37,095 bases of DNA from Pseudomonadota bacterium (GCA_026388315.1 JAPLKA010000046.1:1-37095), one strand, 5' to 3'; positions 1 through 6,887 are shown, counted from the stretch's first letter. Numbers and translations: made by a program. The notes: generated by a model not told the origin, from the sequence alone.

Positions 1-151
1 GGATTTTTGCACCGATATAAGAAATAAAGCCGGAGCCGTTGGCAATTAAGTCAGATGGTAAGTTGTAAGTTAGGGCGAAAAAAAAGTAACATTTTTCGTT
101 GGAGGAGAGATTTATCTATTGACACGGGGAGGCCTTATAGGAGTTCGGTCA

Positions 152-1033
152 TCATTCCTTGTCACTGCTGTTTATAACACCTCTTTCGTCACGACGTACC
201 CACTCACTCCAATACTCCCGGCGGCGAATAAGAAATTCCTTTCGTCTTTCTGAGATATGCGGATTTGAGAGAATGGCTGCATCCCAACCGCCACTAAGTC
301 CTCGTTCACGAGCGAGCATCGGCCTCCACCTCAATGTCGGAGGTACAGAGACAACCTGAAAACTTCCAGAATTGACGGCTTTTAGACAAACAAGGTCGTC
401 GGCTTTCGGGTTCGGCTGAAGGCGGTCAAAGGTCCTGCCAAAGACATTTTCAGGAAACAAATGCCCGCGCTGCGGAATGCGGCTGGGATCGGCATTCGCC
501 TCCGCTCGACGGCCGTATATAAGTAAGTAGGACGGCCGCAAACGACGTGCATGCCAACCCTGGTCGAGGCCGTAGAAAGCCTTGAATGCCTCGACATTCC
601 TTGGAGCATCAAACCAAACTTTCCAGTCTGTAATCTGGTGCAGAGCCTGTGTCAATGCCGCAGTAGGTCTGCCATTTCTTGTGAACCAGCGTTTGGACGG
701 AGCTTCAATTTCGATAAGAACTGGCTCTTCGGTATCGCTACTCTGAGCTATCCACATGAAGTCAGGTACCCGCCGATCATAAGACGGTAAGGACGGCTGT
801 GTGATAAGTCCGCATAATCGAGGATAGTGACCGCTTTCACCACCAACAAAGCCAAACGCACCGGGCACCAGCGACGGATGGATTTCAAGGAAAGCCTGTA
901 TCTCTTGTTCGGATGGGGGAGAATTGCGGTTGAGCAAAGCTGTCCATTCCGCCGTAACAAGTTGCTCGTACTGTATCCAGGACAAGGGTTCTTCGGGGGA
1001 CTGTTCGATTTCATATGTCCGTTCCCAATTCAA
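152..1033 (-). CDS. Shedu-like (DUF4263) PD-(D/E)XK nuclease-family protein, integron cassette
   Basis: 293 residues. The N-terminal segment FLEIHPSLVPG (48–58) followed by a core with PDF (D91), LIEIE (E108, E110) and a GRPTAALTQALHQITDW stretch (121–137) matches the layout of DUF4263 proteins, the family of the Shedu anti-phage nuclease SduA. The usual E-x-K is E-x-E here, so catalysis is uncertain. The start is a TTG with an AAAGGAG about 11 nt upstream; no in-frame ATG fits better. It is the most distal recognisable cassette gene, read in the same direction as the others, with attC-type DNA just upstream at 1052–1110. No clear attC follows its stop at 152; only weak core-like sequences are seen around 84–150, so the array may be decayed or continue to the left. 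Family assignment rests on motif recall. A role in defence is inference from the family. Confidence 0.62.
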   Translation of the reverse strand: MNWERTYEIEQSPEEPLSWIQYEQLVTAEWTALLNRNSPPSEQEIQAFLEIHPSLVPGAFGFVGGESGHYPRLCGLITQPSLPSYDRRVPDFMWIAQSSDTEEPVLIEIEAPSKRWFTRNGRPTAALTQALHQITDWKVWFDAPRNVEAFKAFYGLDQGWHARRLRPSYLLIYGRRAEANADPSRIPQRGHLFPENVFGRTFDRLQPNPKADDLVCLKAVNSGSFQVVSVPPTLRWRPMLARERGLSGGWDAAILSNPHISERRKEFLIRRREYWSEWVRRDERGVINSSDKE

Positions 1034-1051
1034 GTTCTATCCATCTCCTTT

Positions 1052-1110
1052 ACCGAACATGGGGATCAGCCAGAGGCCGCTGGCCGATTGGCTGGATGCC
1101 ATGGTTATAC
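1052..1110 (-). repeat. attC: attC site between cassettes (59 bp)
   Basis: Outer cores are ACCGAAC (1052–1058) and GTTATAC (1104–1110). The arms ATCAGCCA and TGGCTGGAT pair with one unpaired base on the right arm, the extrahelical-base pattern typical of attC sites. It lies 23 nt beyond the stop of the 1133–1939 gene and just upstream of the Shedu-like gene. In the minus orientation the recombination point is between G and TT of GTTCGGT. Confidence 0.8.
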
Positions 1111-1132
1111 CACCCCTCATAGTTTGCCCCTC

Positions 1133-1939
1133 TCAAACGCCAAAAAACCTCATTATCGCTGGCCCCCAAGTGGACCAAATCTCGGCAAGCCCACCGGCTG
1201 CACTCAGCGTCGAGGCAACTGTGGTGCCAATTGCTTTAAGGATGCTTGGTTTCATCCTCTCCTTCTCGGGCAATAATGCCTGTTCGCTCAGGCTTTCAAG
1301 CTGTTCTAACGTGGAGGTCTTCACTTCATCCTCCAATTCATTAGACGCTGCTACTGCATCCGTTAAGGCATTAATCGCGTCCGCGACGTCAGTGAGTCCG
1401 GAGTTGTTCAACTTTCCGATATTGACCGCAATGGATTTAATGTTGTTAATTTGCCCTGTGTTAAGTATGCCAATTGTGCTATTTGATATTTTTATTTCAG
1501 TCATCTGTTTCTCCTGGATTGGCAGTGGATATCTGGCGTGTAACGAGAGACAGAGGTTGGCAGAAACTTCTACTACGTTTGAAATACTTCCCCAGTAGAT
1601 AGTTCCGGCATAGCTGTCATCTTCTTTATTATGTTGAGTTCCATAAGAACCGAATTCGAATTCATTCGTTAGTTCTTTCAAGGCCCTGTACCACACATGC
1701 TTTGCCTCTCTTTCTTTGGCAACCGTCGGTAGCAATTCTACGTGCGTTTTAGCACATTCTACCAGGGCCAAACCGGAGAGTTCAGCCAGTGCTTCGAATT
1801 GACGGCATAATGCGTTGGATGGCATTCCACACAACCGCCAATATTCTCCCGCATCGCCCCATTGGAAGTCTATGCGTAAGTATTGGAGCGAGACTGAGAT
1901 TCGCCGAAAACGCTCTTCAAATTCGAGCCATGAGTTCAT
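1133..1939 (-). CDS. Two-part cassette protein of unknown function with an internal start
   Basis: 268 residues; not confidently assigned to a family. Residues 1–140 are a soluble region rich in Trp and Cys. Residues 146–268 begin with ISNSTIGILNTGQI (151–164), continue with an Ala-rich helical stretch, and end in a hydrophobic, Gly/Trp-containing tail (WSTWGPAIMRFFG) that could be membrane-active. The C-terminal half resembles a small domain I have seen attached to varied partners in bacterial conflict-type proteins, but I cannot name it. The 1939 ATG has AAAGGA 7 nt upstream, right after the cassette junction. A second in-frame ATG at 1504 has a near-perfect AGGAG 6 nt upstream, so the C-terminal domain may also be made on its own. 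The gene is a single cassette between the attC at 1952–2147 and the attC at 1052–1110. Confidence 0.6.
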   Translation of the reverse strand: MNSWLEFEERFRRISVSLQYLRIDFQWGDAGEYWRLCGMPSNALCRQFEALAELSGLALVECAKTHVELLPTVAKEREAKHVWYRALKELTNEFEFGSYGTQHNKEDDSYAGTIYWGSISNVVEVSANLCLSLHARYPLPIQEKQMTEIKISNSTIGILNTGQINNIKSIAVNIGKLNNSGLTDVADAINALTDAVAASNELEDEVKTSTLEQLESLSEQALLPEKERMKPSILKAIGTTVASTLSAAGGLAEIWSTWGPAIMRFFGV

Positions 1940-1951
1940 CTATCTTTCCTT

Positions 1952-2147
1952 TGTATAATCGGGGGCAGTTAAGCCGTGCCCCGAAGGGGCATCGGTCTTC
2001 AACTCCTTGTTCTCCCGAAGCGGAGCGACGGGAAGGAGTTGACGGCTTAACTGCCCCCGATTCTCGCGGCGCGAAGCGCCGGGAGAACACGGTGCTCACC
2101 GGCGTGGCACGCCTTTTCGCCACGTCCGGTGCAGCTAATCGTTATGC
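1952..2147 (-). repeat. attC: attC site split by hairpin element copy 1
   Basis: Left core GTATAA (1953–1958) and right core GTTATGC (2141–2147). If positions 1959–2087 are removed, the left core regains its C (2088) and the remainder folds as a normal attC: CACCGGCGTGGC pairs with GCCACGTCCGGTG. The TAA stop of higA overlaps the right core, as is common in cassettes. The 129-bp insert therefore sits exactly at the AA|C recombination point. Confidence 0.78.
1959..2087. mobile_element. Self-complementary hairpin element, copy 1 (129 bp)
   Basis: Nearly identical to the elements at 4679–4805 and 7940–8066. A long stem (TCGGGGG... paired with ...CCCCCGA) encloses a GCCCC-GAA-GGGGC hairpin and a CAACTCCTT/AAGGAGTTG stem. 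A second hairpin, GGCGC-GAA-GCGCC, lies outside it at the right end. Compared with copy 2 it has one extra G on the left arm and one extra C on the right arm, so pairing is kept. No open reading frame belongs to it. It is inserted exactly between AA and C of an attC core. Confidence 0.85.
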
Positions 2148-2450
2148 GGTCTTTCGTTCAAACACTTTTACTTCCTCTTCTATACGACCCTTAAACCGGT
2201 CCTTTTCTGTTTCAAGGTCATAGCGAGACTGGAGGTTAAGCCAGAACCGCTCTGAAAGGGCAAAATAGCGGGAAAGGCGAAGGGCTGTGTCGGCAGTTAC
2301 TGAGCGCTTCCCATGCACGATCTCGTTGATACGGCGAGCCGGAACGTTAATATCTTTAGCCAATCTGTACTGACTGATATTCAGTGGTTTGAGGAATTCC
2401 TCAGACAATACCTCTCCAGGGTGTATCGGCTCCATTGTCTTTGCTGTCAT
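2142..2450 (-). CDS. higA: HigA-family antitoxin (XRE helix-turn-helix)
   Basis: 102 residues, the usual size for HigA/VapI antitoxins. It opens with the family signature MEPIHPGEVL, then a helix-turn-helix (about residues 25–75) with the segment ARRINEIVHGKRSVTADTAL, and a charged C-terminal tail. HigA binds and neutralises the HigB mRNA interferase and represses the shared promoter. The ATG has AGGAGG 5 nt upstream and lies 9 nt after higB, so the two are translated from one message in the toxin-first order that defines higBA. The stop codon overlaps the attC core at 2141–2147, so the pair is a genuine integron cassette. Toxin–antitoxin cassettes are known to stabilise large chromosomal arrays. 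Confidence 0.92.
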   Translation of the reverse strand: MTAKTMEPIHPGEVLSEEFLKPLNISQYRLAKDINVPARRINEIVHGKRSVTADTALRLSRYFALSERFWLNLQSRYDLETEKDRFKGRIEEEVKVFERKTA

Positions 2451-2459
2451 GGTTTCCTC

Positions 2460-2741
2460 CTAATGGTAATCAACTATTTCAATTTCAAGGGCGTCTCCAT
2501 CTTTCCAACAAAAGCATATTCGCCATTGGTCGTTGATCCTGATGCTGTATTGGTCCTGCCTGTTTCCCGTTAGTTTTTCCAGTTGGTTTCCCGGCGGTAT
2601 TCTCAAGTCGTCCAGGCGTTCGGCGGCGTCTAAAATCAAGAGCTTTCTCAGAGCCTTTCGGCAAATGTCCTGCGAAAACTTAGAGACCGGTTCTCTTAAA
2701 AAAACCTTCTCAGTATGTTTACATCGAAAGTTCTTTATCAT
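2460..2741 (-). CDS. higB: HigB-family toxin (RelE-like mRNA interferase)
   Basis: 93 residues from the ATG at 2741. The family is recognised from MIKNFRCKHTEKVF, the middle segment RKLLILDAAERLDDLRIPPGNQLEKL, and the C-terminal block QYSIRINDQWRICFCW, which carries the conserved arginine and aromatic residues of the RelE/HigB fold. It cleaves mRNA at the ribosome. The longer open frame up to 2777 is unlikely: a consensus promoter occupies 2749–2777, and the predicted +1 falls 1 nt before the ATG at 2741. There is no Shine–Dalgarno sequence, so higB appears to be leaderless. The cognate antitoxin follows at once. Confidence 0.92.
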   Translation of the reverse strand: MIKNFRCKHTEKVFLREPVSKFSQDICRKALRKLLILDAAERLDDLRIPPGNQLEKLTGNRQDQYSIRINDQWRICFCWKDGDALEIEIVDYH

Positions 2742-2748
2742 CGAATAA

Positions 2749-2777
2749 ATAATATCGCAAGACGTTAATAATGTCAA
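2749..2777 (-). promoter_or_regulatory. Consensus promoter of higBA
   Basis: Minus-strand −35 TTGACA (2772–2777), 17-nt spacer, −10 TATTAT (2749–2754). The expected start of transcription (about 2742) is next to the higB ATG at 2741, giving a leaderless message. The cassette thus carries its own promoter and does not depend on the integron Pc. Confidence 0.75.
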
Positions 2778-2800
2778 GCGTTACTATCAGTCTATCCACC

Positions 2801-2866
2801 GCATAACACAATGGGGGATGTGGGGAGGGATGTGGGGACATCCTATACTCTCCAAACCATTAGAGA
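2801..2866 (-). repeat. Decayed attC at the end of the ATPase/GNAT cassette
   Basis: A clear left core CCGCATAAC (2799–2807) matches the one at 4526–4534. The right half is poor: a CATTAG around 2858–2863 may be what is left of the second core, with a GGATGT/ACATCC inverted repeat between. The gene at 2914–4425 would be the cargo. The boundary at the right is uncertain. Confidence 0.4.
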
Positions 2867-2913
2867 AATTGATAACTTACAAATGCCCTTCAGATGCTGT
2901 AATGCATTATCAG

Positions 2914-4425
2914 CTATAACTCTTGCATGCACTTTGTCCTTTTCTGGTCCTCTATGTATGCAACTATTTCTTTTGCCATATTGGAGTACAGCTTTATCCT
3001 GGAATAATCGATGAGTATGTTGTTCATGTACTGAAGTATAAGAGTATCTTCAAAGTGAAGACAAGGTATGATTCCGCTCATCAAGAATCCGAGCTTTTCG
3101 ATCTCTTCACATATATGACTCGTGACCGGATCCCCTAAATTCAAGAAGAGGGTAAAATGGTTGATCTTTTTTGAACATAGGTCCTCAAGGTGGCCTCGAA
3201 GAACTCTTGTTACATCCTTGCCGTATCGATGAATCACGATTTCCGCACTATTTATTTCGGAGGAAACCTTTATCTTCATTATGGAGAGGTCTTCCATCTG
3301 CGCAGTTCCGCGAGATGTCTTGAAATCCTTGCTCAAGCCAAGATTCGAATATATCTTGCGCAGGATAGGTTCATGATGAGAGGGGAGATATATGGAAGTC
3401 ACCGGCAATTCAACAACAGGCTGAAAACAATAAACTAATGTTTCCCGCTGGGAAAGCTGTTCTGCGATCCCCTTGAATGCTATATCTGCCGGAGCATAAC
3501 CGATAACCACAGCGCAGTCCTTATACCCGGTCTTCTCTGTCATTTTCTGTGTAGCGCTATGGATGGTGACCGACCTCCCGTAGACGGCCTTAATCCCCAT
3601 GGTTTTAGCTCTATCGTTAAGAAACTTCTGCATCCTCGTAAAGATGTCCAAACCCCTGAAACTTGGTTTCACTGCCCCCTTTCCTGTTTCAGCGATCATG
3701 TCATCATGTGCTTCCTTGGTTATGGCTAAATGCCCGACAATCTCTCCTTCCTCGGTCACTGCAACAACCGAGTTGATGAGGCCTTCCCGGATGAATTCCG
3801 CAAGCCTCTCCGGATAATACATTACATCTGACAGATATGAATACCCGTATGTTCGATAGAAGAGCCTTGATACTTCCAATGCTTCGGAAGGCTCCATCAG
3901 CCTCAACTCAAATGAGGAGGGTGACGAAGAAACAATCTTCTCACCGGAAAATTTCTGAGGTAGTTTCAGCCCGGGATCTTCGTCGTGTTCCACAACACTC
4001 TTACCGGGAAGACGTTTGATGAGCTGCAATTCCTTCCCCCCCTTCCCGAGATTACAGAAGAACACCTCATCAACACAGTTCTTCATGATAAAAGATCCGA
4101 GGCCTTTAGGGGACACCTCCTGCTGGATATCCACAGGCGCTTCATATTCCGGAAGGAGATTGGGATCGTATGGCAAGCCCTTGTCTTTAACTATGATCTT
4201 AATGCCCCCTGCCAATGGTTCAAAGATAACTTGAAACGATTGTTCTGCGGACTCAAAAGCGTGCTCGATTACATTTGTTACAGCCTCCTCAATGGCGAGC
4301 AGAATCATTTCCTGATCGTTACGACTGAAGCCGATTTCCCTTGAAATTTCCCTTGCAAATGCCTGAATTGCAGGCAAATACGATAGTTCACTGGTAACCG
4401 TAAGACTCGAACTTCCAATTATCAT
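2914..4425 (-). CDS. RsbW-like HATPase fused to a GNAT acetyltransferase domain
   Basis: 503 residues. Residues 1–140 are a GHKL/HATPase_c domain of the anti-sigma serine kinase type: N-box EEAVTNVIEHAF (46–57), DKGLPYD (81–87) and KGLG (107–110). Residues about 172–330 look like a GNAT N-acetyltransferase, with the segment VKPSFRGLDIFTRM as the likely acetyl-CoA loop. The C-terminal 170 residues are unassigned. Such proteins couple a switch-type ATPase to acetyltransfer; partner and substrate are unknown. No anti-sigma antagonist or sigma factor lies beside it. It is large for a cassette gene, but it sits between two CCGCATAAC junctions (2799–2807 and 4526–4534) in the cassette orientation. 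SD GAGGAGAG lies 7 nt before the ATG. Confidence 0.75.
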   Translation of the reverse strand: MIIGSSSLTVTSELSYLPAIQAFAREISREIGFSRNDQEMILLAIEEAVTNVIEHAFESAEQSFQVIFEPLAGGIKIIVKDKGLPYDPNLLPEYEAPVDIQQEVSPKGLGSFIMKNCVDEVFFCNLGKGGKELQLIKRLPGKSVVEHDEDPGLKLPQKFSGEKIVSSSPSSFELRLMEPSEALEVSRLFYRTYGYSYLSDVMYYPERLAEFIREGLINSVVAVTEEGEIVGHLAITKEAHDDMIAETGKGAVKPSFRGLDIFTRMQKFLNDRAKTMGIKAVYGRSVTIHSATQKMTEKTGYKDCAVVIGYAPADIAFKGIAEQLSQRETLVYCFQPVVELPVTSIYLPSHHEPILRKIYSNLGLSKDFKTSRGTAQMEDLSIMKIKVSSEINSAEIVIHRYGKDVTRVLRGHLEDLCSKKINHFTLFLNLGDPVTSHICEEIEKLGFLMSGIIPCLHFEDTLILQYMNNILIDYSRIKLYSNMAKEIVAYIEDQKRTKCMQEL

Positions 4426-4525
4426 ATTATTCTCTCCTCGCCTTCAAATACTATAGGGACATCCATAATGTCATTTTTCAAACCTGCATACCAGGCGTTG
4501 GCTTTCTACACATTTCCCGCCTTTT

Positions 4526-4534
4526 CCGCATAAC
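4526..4534 (-). repeat. Cassette junction core CCGCATAAC without a visible attC partner
   Basis: Same nonamer as at 2799–2807. In the minus orientation it reads GTTATGCGG, the core that starts a cassette. No symmetric right half is seen up to the next junction at 4678, so the 145-bp unit between them lacks a normal attC. Confidence 0.5.
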
Positions 4535-4665
4535 TAATGACCCGGCAGAAACATTTTACCTCCGATTGGAGATAAGCAATAGACTATGTAAGTGGCGAAT
4601 TCAGCGGTAGCGCCCTCGGTTGCGGATGAATCTTTTAATGTGATTTGAATTGTTATCTTTTTCAT
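4534..4665 (-). CDS. Possible 43-residue cassette peptide, perhaps a truncated gene
   Basis: The reading frame from the ATG at 4665 encodes MKKITIQITL... and stops with TAG exactly at the junction core. A longer frame running into the hairpin element upstream is artefactual, since that part encodes the palindrome. The Shine–Dalgarno is weak (GCGAG). The absence of an attC before the junction suggests a gene cut by deletion, or a decayed cassette. No family is recognised. Confidence 0.3.
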   Translation of the reverse strand: MKKITIQITLKDSSATEGATAEFATYIVYCLSPIGGKMFLPGH

Positions 4666-4671
4666 TTTTCT

Positions 4672-4856
4672 CGCATAATCGGGGCAGTTAAGCCGTGCCC
4701 CGAAGGGGCATCGGTCTTCAACTCCTTGTTCTCCCGAAGCGGAGCGACGGGAAGGAGTTGACGGCTTAACTGCCCCGATTCTCGCGGCGCGAAGCGCCGG
4801 GAGAACGCCATGATGAGCCACGACTGTAAGGAGTTGGCTCCATCAAGTGGTTAGCC
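4672..4856 (-). repeat. attC: attC site split by hairpin element copy 2
   Basis: Left core GCATAA (4673–4678) and right core GTTAGCC (4850–4856). Without the insert 4679–4805 the site reads GCATAAC ... GTTAGCC with arms TGATGAGCCA and TGGCTCCATCA, again with unpaired bases on one arm. The right core lies 26 nt beyond the stop of the DUF2971 gene, as expected for its attC. Confidence 0.78.
4679..4805. mobile_element. Self-complementary hairpin element, copy 2 (127 bp)
   Basis: Differs from copy 3 by a single base and from copy 1 by two paired single-base indels. Inserted precisely at AA|C of the attC left core. Same three GAA-capped hairpins and long stem as the other copies. No gene inside. 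Confidence 0.85.
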
Positions 4857-4881
4857 ATCTCATTTTACCATGGTTCACTGA

Positions 4882-5655
4882 TCATCCCTCATATGGACGA
4901 ATCTCAAGAGAGAATGACCCGGACGCTATCGATGCTTCGAGTACTTCCATGTGGCATTTGCGCTCGGCTGCCCATGCCACAACCGCTGTTTTGTCGTCTG
5001 GCGTCATTCGTGCGCCAAGTATTACGCCCACCAAAAACTCAGCAGGAAAAATCTTGCCGCCAGCCCCATCGTCGTGGTCTATAATTCGGTATTCCTGCTC
5101 ATAATGCCAGTCAATGGCTTTGGTAAGAAGAAATGCGTCAATCTGTTCGCCTGCTGGACTCGTTATGGGGATTTTGGGGTAGTCTGACACGTAGTTGACC
5201 GGCAGGGCGCGTCCAAAGAATGGTGTCTGGTCGGTAGCCATGAACTTTAGACACAGTCCCGTGTGGCCCTCTGCATAGTGGGACCACAGTAAGATATTCC
5301 GGTCGGTGGCGGAGAGGGATAATACGCCAATTCCGTTAACGGCTTTCTGAAAGCCATCCGTCACCTGGCGAAGGAACTTTTCGGGCTCCATGGCACTTAT
5401 GTCTTGTGTGGTTTTTGCCCTACGCTGCTTGCGATTGAGGTTCGGCATACGTCGCTTGAGCCGGTCTAAGTGTTGCTGCCTAAGCTCATCTACTGAGAAA
5501 GAGGGCAGGTAGTGAACTTTGCAGTCGAACGGGTCATTGAATGTTAACGGGTTCGCAAAGTACAAAACCGATTCGGTGAGGATTCTCTTCGTCCATTCCC
5601 GATGTTGCCCATTTAAGTGGCGATATCGATAGAGGAATTGTCTATTCTCGCTCAT
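4882..5655 (-). CDS. DUF2971 family protein, integron cassette
   Basis: 257 residues. DUF2971 hallmarks are visible in order: an N-terminal YRYRHL, the segment FANPLTFNDPFDC (residues about 33–45), the central LSLSATDRNILLWSHYAEGH, then YVSDYP, and KAIDWHYEQEYRII. The biochemical role of the family is not established; members are frequent in mobile and accessory regions. The Shine–Dalgarno is weak (GAGATGAAAC before ATG). It is flanked by the attC at 5669–5724 upstream and the split attC at 4672–4856 downstream, so it is one cassette. Confidence 0.85.
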   Translation of the reverse strand: MSENRQFLYRYRHLNGQHREWTKRILTESVLYFANPLTFNDPFDCKVHYLPSFSVDELRQQHLDRLKRRMPNLNRKQRRAKTTQDISAMEPEKFLRQVTDGFQKAVNGIGVLSLSATDRNILLWSHYAEGHTGLCLKFMATDQTPFFGRALPVNYVSDYPKIPITSPAGEQIDAFLLTKAIDWHYEQEYRIIDHDDGAGGKIFPAEFLVGVILGARMTPDDKTAVVAWAAERKCHMEVLEASIASGSFSLEIRPYEG

Positions 5656-5668
5656 GTTTCATCTCTGC

Positions 5669-5724
5669 GGCTAACGACAGGATCAGCCAGAGCGTTAGCG
5701 ATTGGCTGTATCCATTGGTTATGT
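5669..5724 (-). repeat. attC: attC site (56 bp)
   Basis: Cores GGCTAAC (5669–5675) and GTTATGT (5718–5724). Arms GGATCAGCCA and TGGCTGTATCC pair with extra bases on one side. Its inner sequence is close to that of the attC at 1052–1110, pointing to a common cassette pool. It overlaps the end of the 5726–5956 gene by its core. Confidence 0.85.
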
Positions 5725-5725
5725 T

Positions 5726-5956
5726 TCATTTGGCGATTTTCTTAATGTCCTTGAGTGTTCCAACAAGGGCATCGATCGCCGATCTAAGTTCAAAGGGGTT
5801 GAATCTGGCATGAGGACCGTTATCGTATATTTCTTGTTCTCTCGGGGGCAGGTCTGTGCCCCTCAGTTCGTCAATGACTTTCTCAAAAAGATCTTTCAAT
5901 TTGTTTTCATATCTTTCGAGGGTTTCAACGTCTTTGATTCTCGTAAAATCACTCAT
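5726..5956 (-). CDS. Small helical protein (76 aa), one half of a divergent cassette pair
   Basis: 76 residues, strongly charged and mostly helical by composition (RIKDVETLERYENKLKDLFEK). No known family recognised. AGGAG lies 6 nt before the ATG, on the opposite strand of the ribosome site used by the plus-strand partner at 5968. The stop lies 1 nt from the attC core at 5718–5724, so this is the sense gene of the cassette. A two-gene cassette of small proteins raises the possibility of a toxin–antitoxin or regulator pair, but nothing in the sequences shows it. Confidence 0.6.
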   Translation of the reverse strand: MSDFTRIKDVETLERYENKLKDLFEKVIDELRGTDLPPREQEIYDNGPHARFNPFELRSAIDALVGTLKDIKKIAK

Positions 5957-5967
5957 GGAGGTCTCCT
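5957..5967. promoter_or_regulatory. Shared inverted-repeat Shine–Dalgarno between divergent starts
   Basis: The 11 nt between the two ATGs read GGAGGTCTCCT. The inverted repeat GGAG-GT-CTCC provides GGAGG 6 nt before the plus-strand ATG (5968) and AGGAG 6 nt before the minus-strand ATG (5956). Confidence 0.7.
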
Positions 5968-6159
5968 ATGATATCAAAAGAAGATTTAAAGGTTTATGAA
6001 GAAGCAATTGAAAAACGGGTTCAGAAGTTGAAGGCTGTAATCGCTCTTTACCAGGAAGATGATTTTTCAAAATACCTCGACCTGAAGGAGGCGCTTGCCG
6101 CCGTGGCCATTGCTGCCAACAATGTTGATGAGGTTCTCGAATGGGATCATTCATTGTAG
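5968..6159 (+). CDS. Small helical protein (63 aa) in antisense orientation within a cassette
   Basis: 63 residues, MISKEDLKVYEEAIEKR..., helical and acidic, ending EWDHSL. No family recognised. The ATG is preceded by a full GGAGG at 6-nt spacing, which supports it over the overlapping minus-strand frame. It reads against the direction of the array and ends 7 nt before the attC at 6167–6231. It cannot be expressed from the integron promoter, so it needs its own promoter inside the partner's coding region. Together with 5726–5956 it makes a divergent pair with starts 11 nt apart. Confidence 0.58.
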   Translation: MISKEDLKVYEEAIEKRVQKLKAVIALYQEDDFSKYLDLKEALAAVAIAANNVDEVLEWDHSL

Positions 6160-6166
6160 TTTCTGG

Positions 6167-6231
6167 ACATAACGAAAAGCTCACCCGGAGCAGCCCAGCG
6201 GGCTGCGATCGGGTGGAGCGACGGGTTATGC
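6167..6231 (-). repeat. attC: attC site (65 bp)
   Basis: Cores ACATAAC (6167–6173) and GTTATGC (6225–6231). Very clear two-part stem: CTCACCCG with CGGGTGGAG (one extra base) and GCAGCCC with GGGCTGC. The best-formed attC in the array. Confidence 0.92.
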
Positions 6232-6246
6232 TTTTGTGTCATTTCA

Positions 6247-6798
6247 TTACCGCGGTGTAATTTTGATAACTCGGTAGGCTTCAATCCCACCCTGTAGTCG
6301 TCGCCCCATTAAGTATGTCGCATCCGGGTATTGCCACTCGGCGAGTAATCCGTTCTCATCACGTCCTACTTGCTTTACAGATATTGCCTTCCCACGTTTT
6401 CCCAATACGGTATCGGCTAGCATGCCTATAGTTACTGGCTGTTTTGCTTTCGATTCGTTCTTGCTTAACTGTGAGGAAGAAGTGACCGGCTTTTCCCGCT
6501 TCGCGGTGACCTTTTCAATTTGCCTCACTACATAAGAACCAGTACCACTTTTTGGAGGCCCGTAAGTGATGATATAAGTAACACCTGCATCATTGTAATA
6601 CCCCTTGCTCGTGTCTCCATAATTGTATCCGGCTGCAATGTATTTGTCGGCTTTGATCCTACTCTGAACAATATCGGCTCCCTGTCCAACCTTGATTGAC
6701 TCACCTCGAATTGTGGCTTGTTTAACCTTCACGGCATCCTCTGCAAGACTGAATGACGCCATACAGAATATCATAAATACAACCATGACTATTCTCAT
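6247..6798 (-). CDS. Exported protein of unknown function, integron cassette
   Basis: 183 residues. The first 19 residues (MRIVMVVFMIFCMASFSLA) form a typical Sec signal peptide with cleavage after Ala-19. The mature protein starts EDAVKVKQATIRGESI. A small beta-rich N-terminal region follows, then a Lys/Ser-rich linker (about residues 97–115) and a C-terminal region with the segment LAEWQYPDATYLMGRR. No family recognised. Probably periplasmic. The Shine–Dalgarno AGGAG is upstream. Flanked by attC at 6821–6883 (upstream) and 6167–6231 (downstream). Confidence 0.7.
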   Translation of the reverse strand: MRIVMVVFMIFCMASFSLAEDAVKVKQATIRGESIKVGQGADIVQSRIKADKYIAAGYNYGDTSKGYYNDAGVTYIITYGPPKSGTGSYVVRQIEKVTAKREKPVTSSSQLSKNESKAKQPVTIGMLADTVLGKRGKAISVKQVGRDENGLLAEWQYPDATYLMGRRLQGGIEAYRVIKITPR

Positions 6799-6820
6799 TT
6801 CCTATTTCTCCTTTCTCGAT

Positions 6821-6883
6821 GCATAACAAAGAAATCAGCGAGAGGCCGCTTTATGGCCGATTCGCTGCATTACCTTGTTATAG
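6821..6883 (-). repeat. attC: attC site (63 bp)
   Basis: Cores GCATAAC (6821–6827) and GTTATAG (6877–6883). Arms AATCAGCGA and TTCGCTGCATT, with GGCC/GGCC inner pairing. Lies between the lipoprotein gene and the exported-protein gene. Confidence 0.88.
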
Positions 6884-6887
6884 GTTT

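Noticed and set aside
1789-2223. Plus-strand frame of 144 codons through hairpin copy 1
   Set aside because: It encodes the palindrome and both neighbouring genes backwards; no ribosome site.
4534-4821. Long version (95 codons) of the small peptide at 4534
   Set aside because: The first half is translation of the hairpin element and recurs in frame near copy 1.
5966-6184. Minus-strand frame of 72 codons opposite the 63-residue gene
   Set aside because: No ribosome site, composition unlike a protein, and it runs into the attC.
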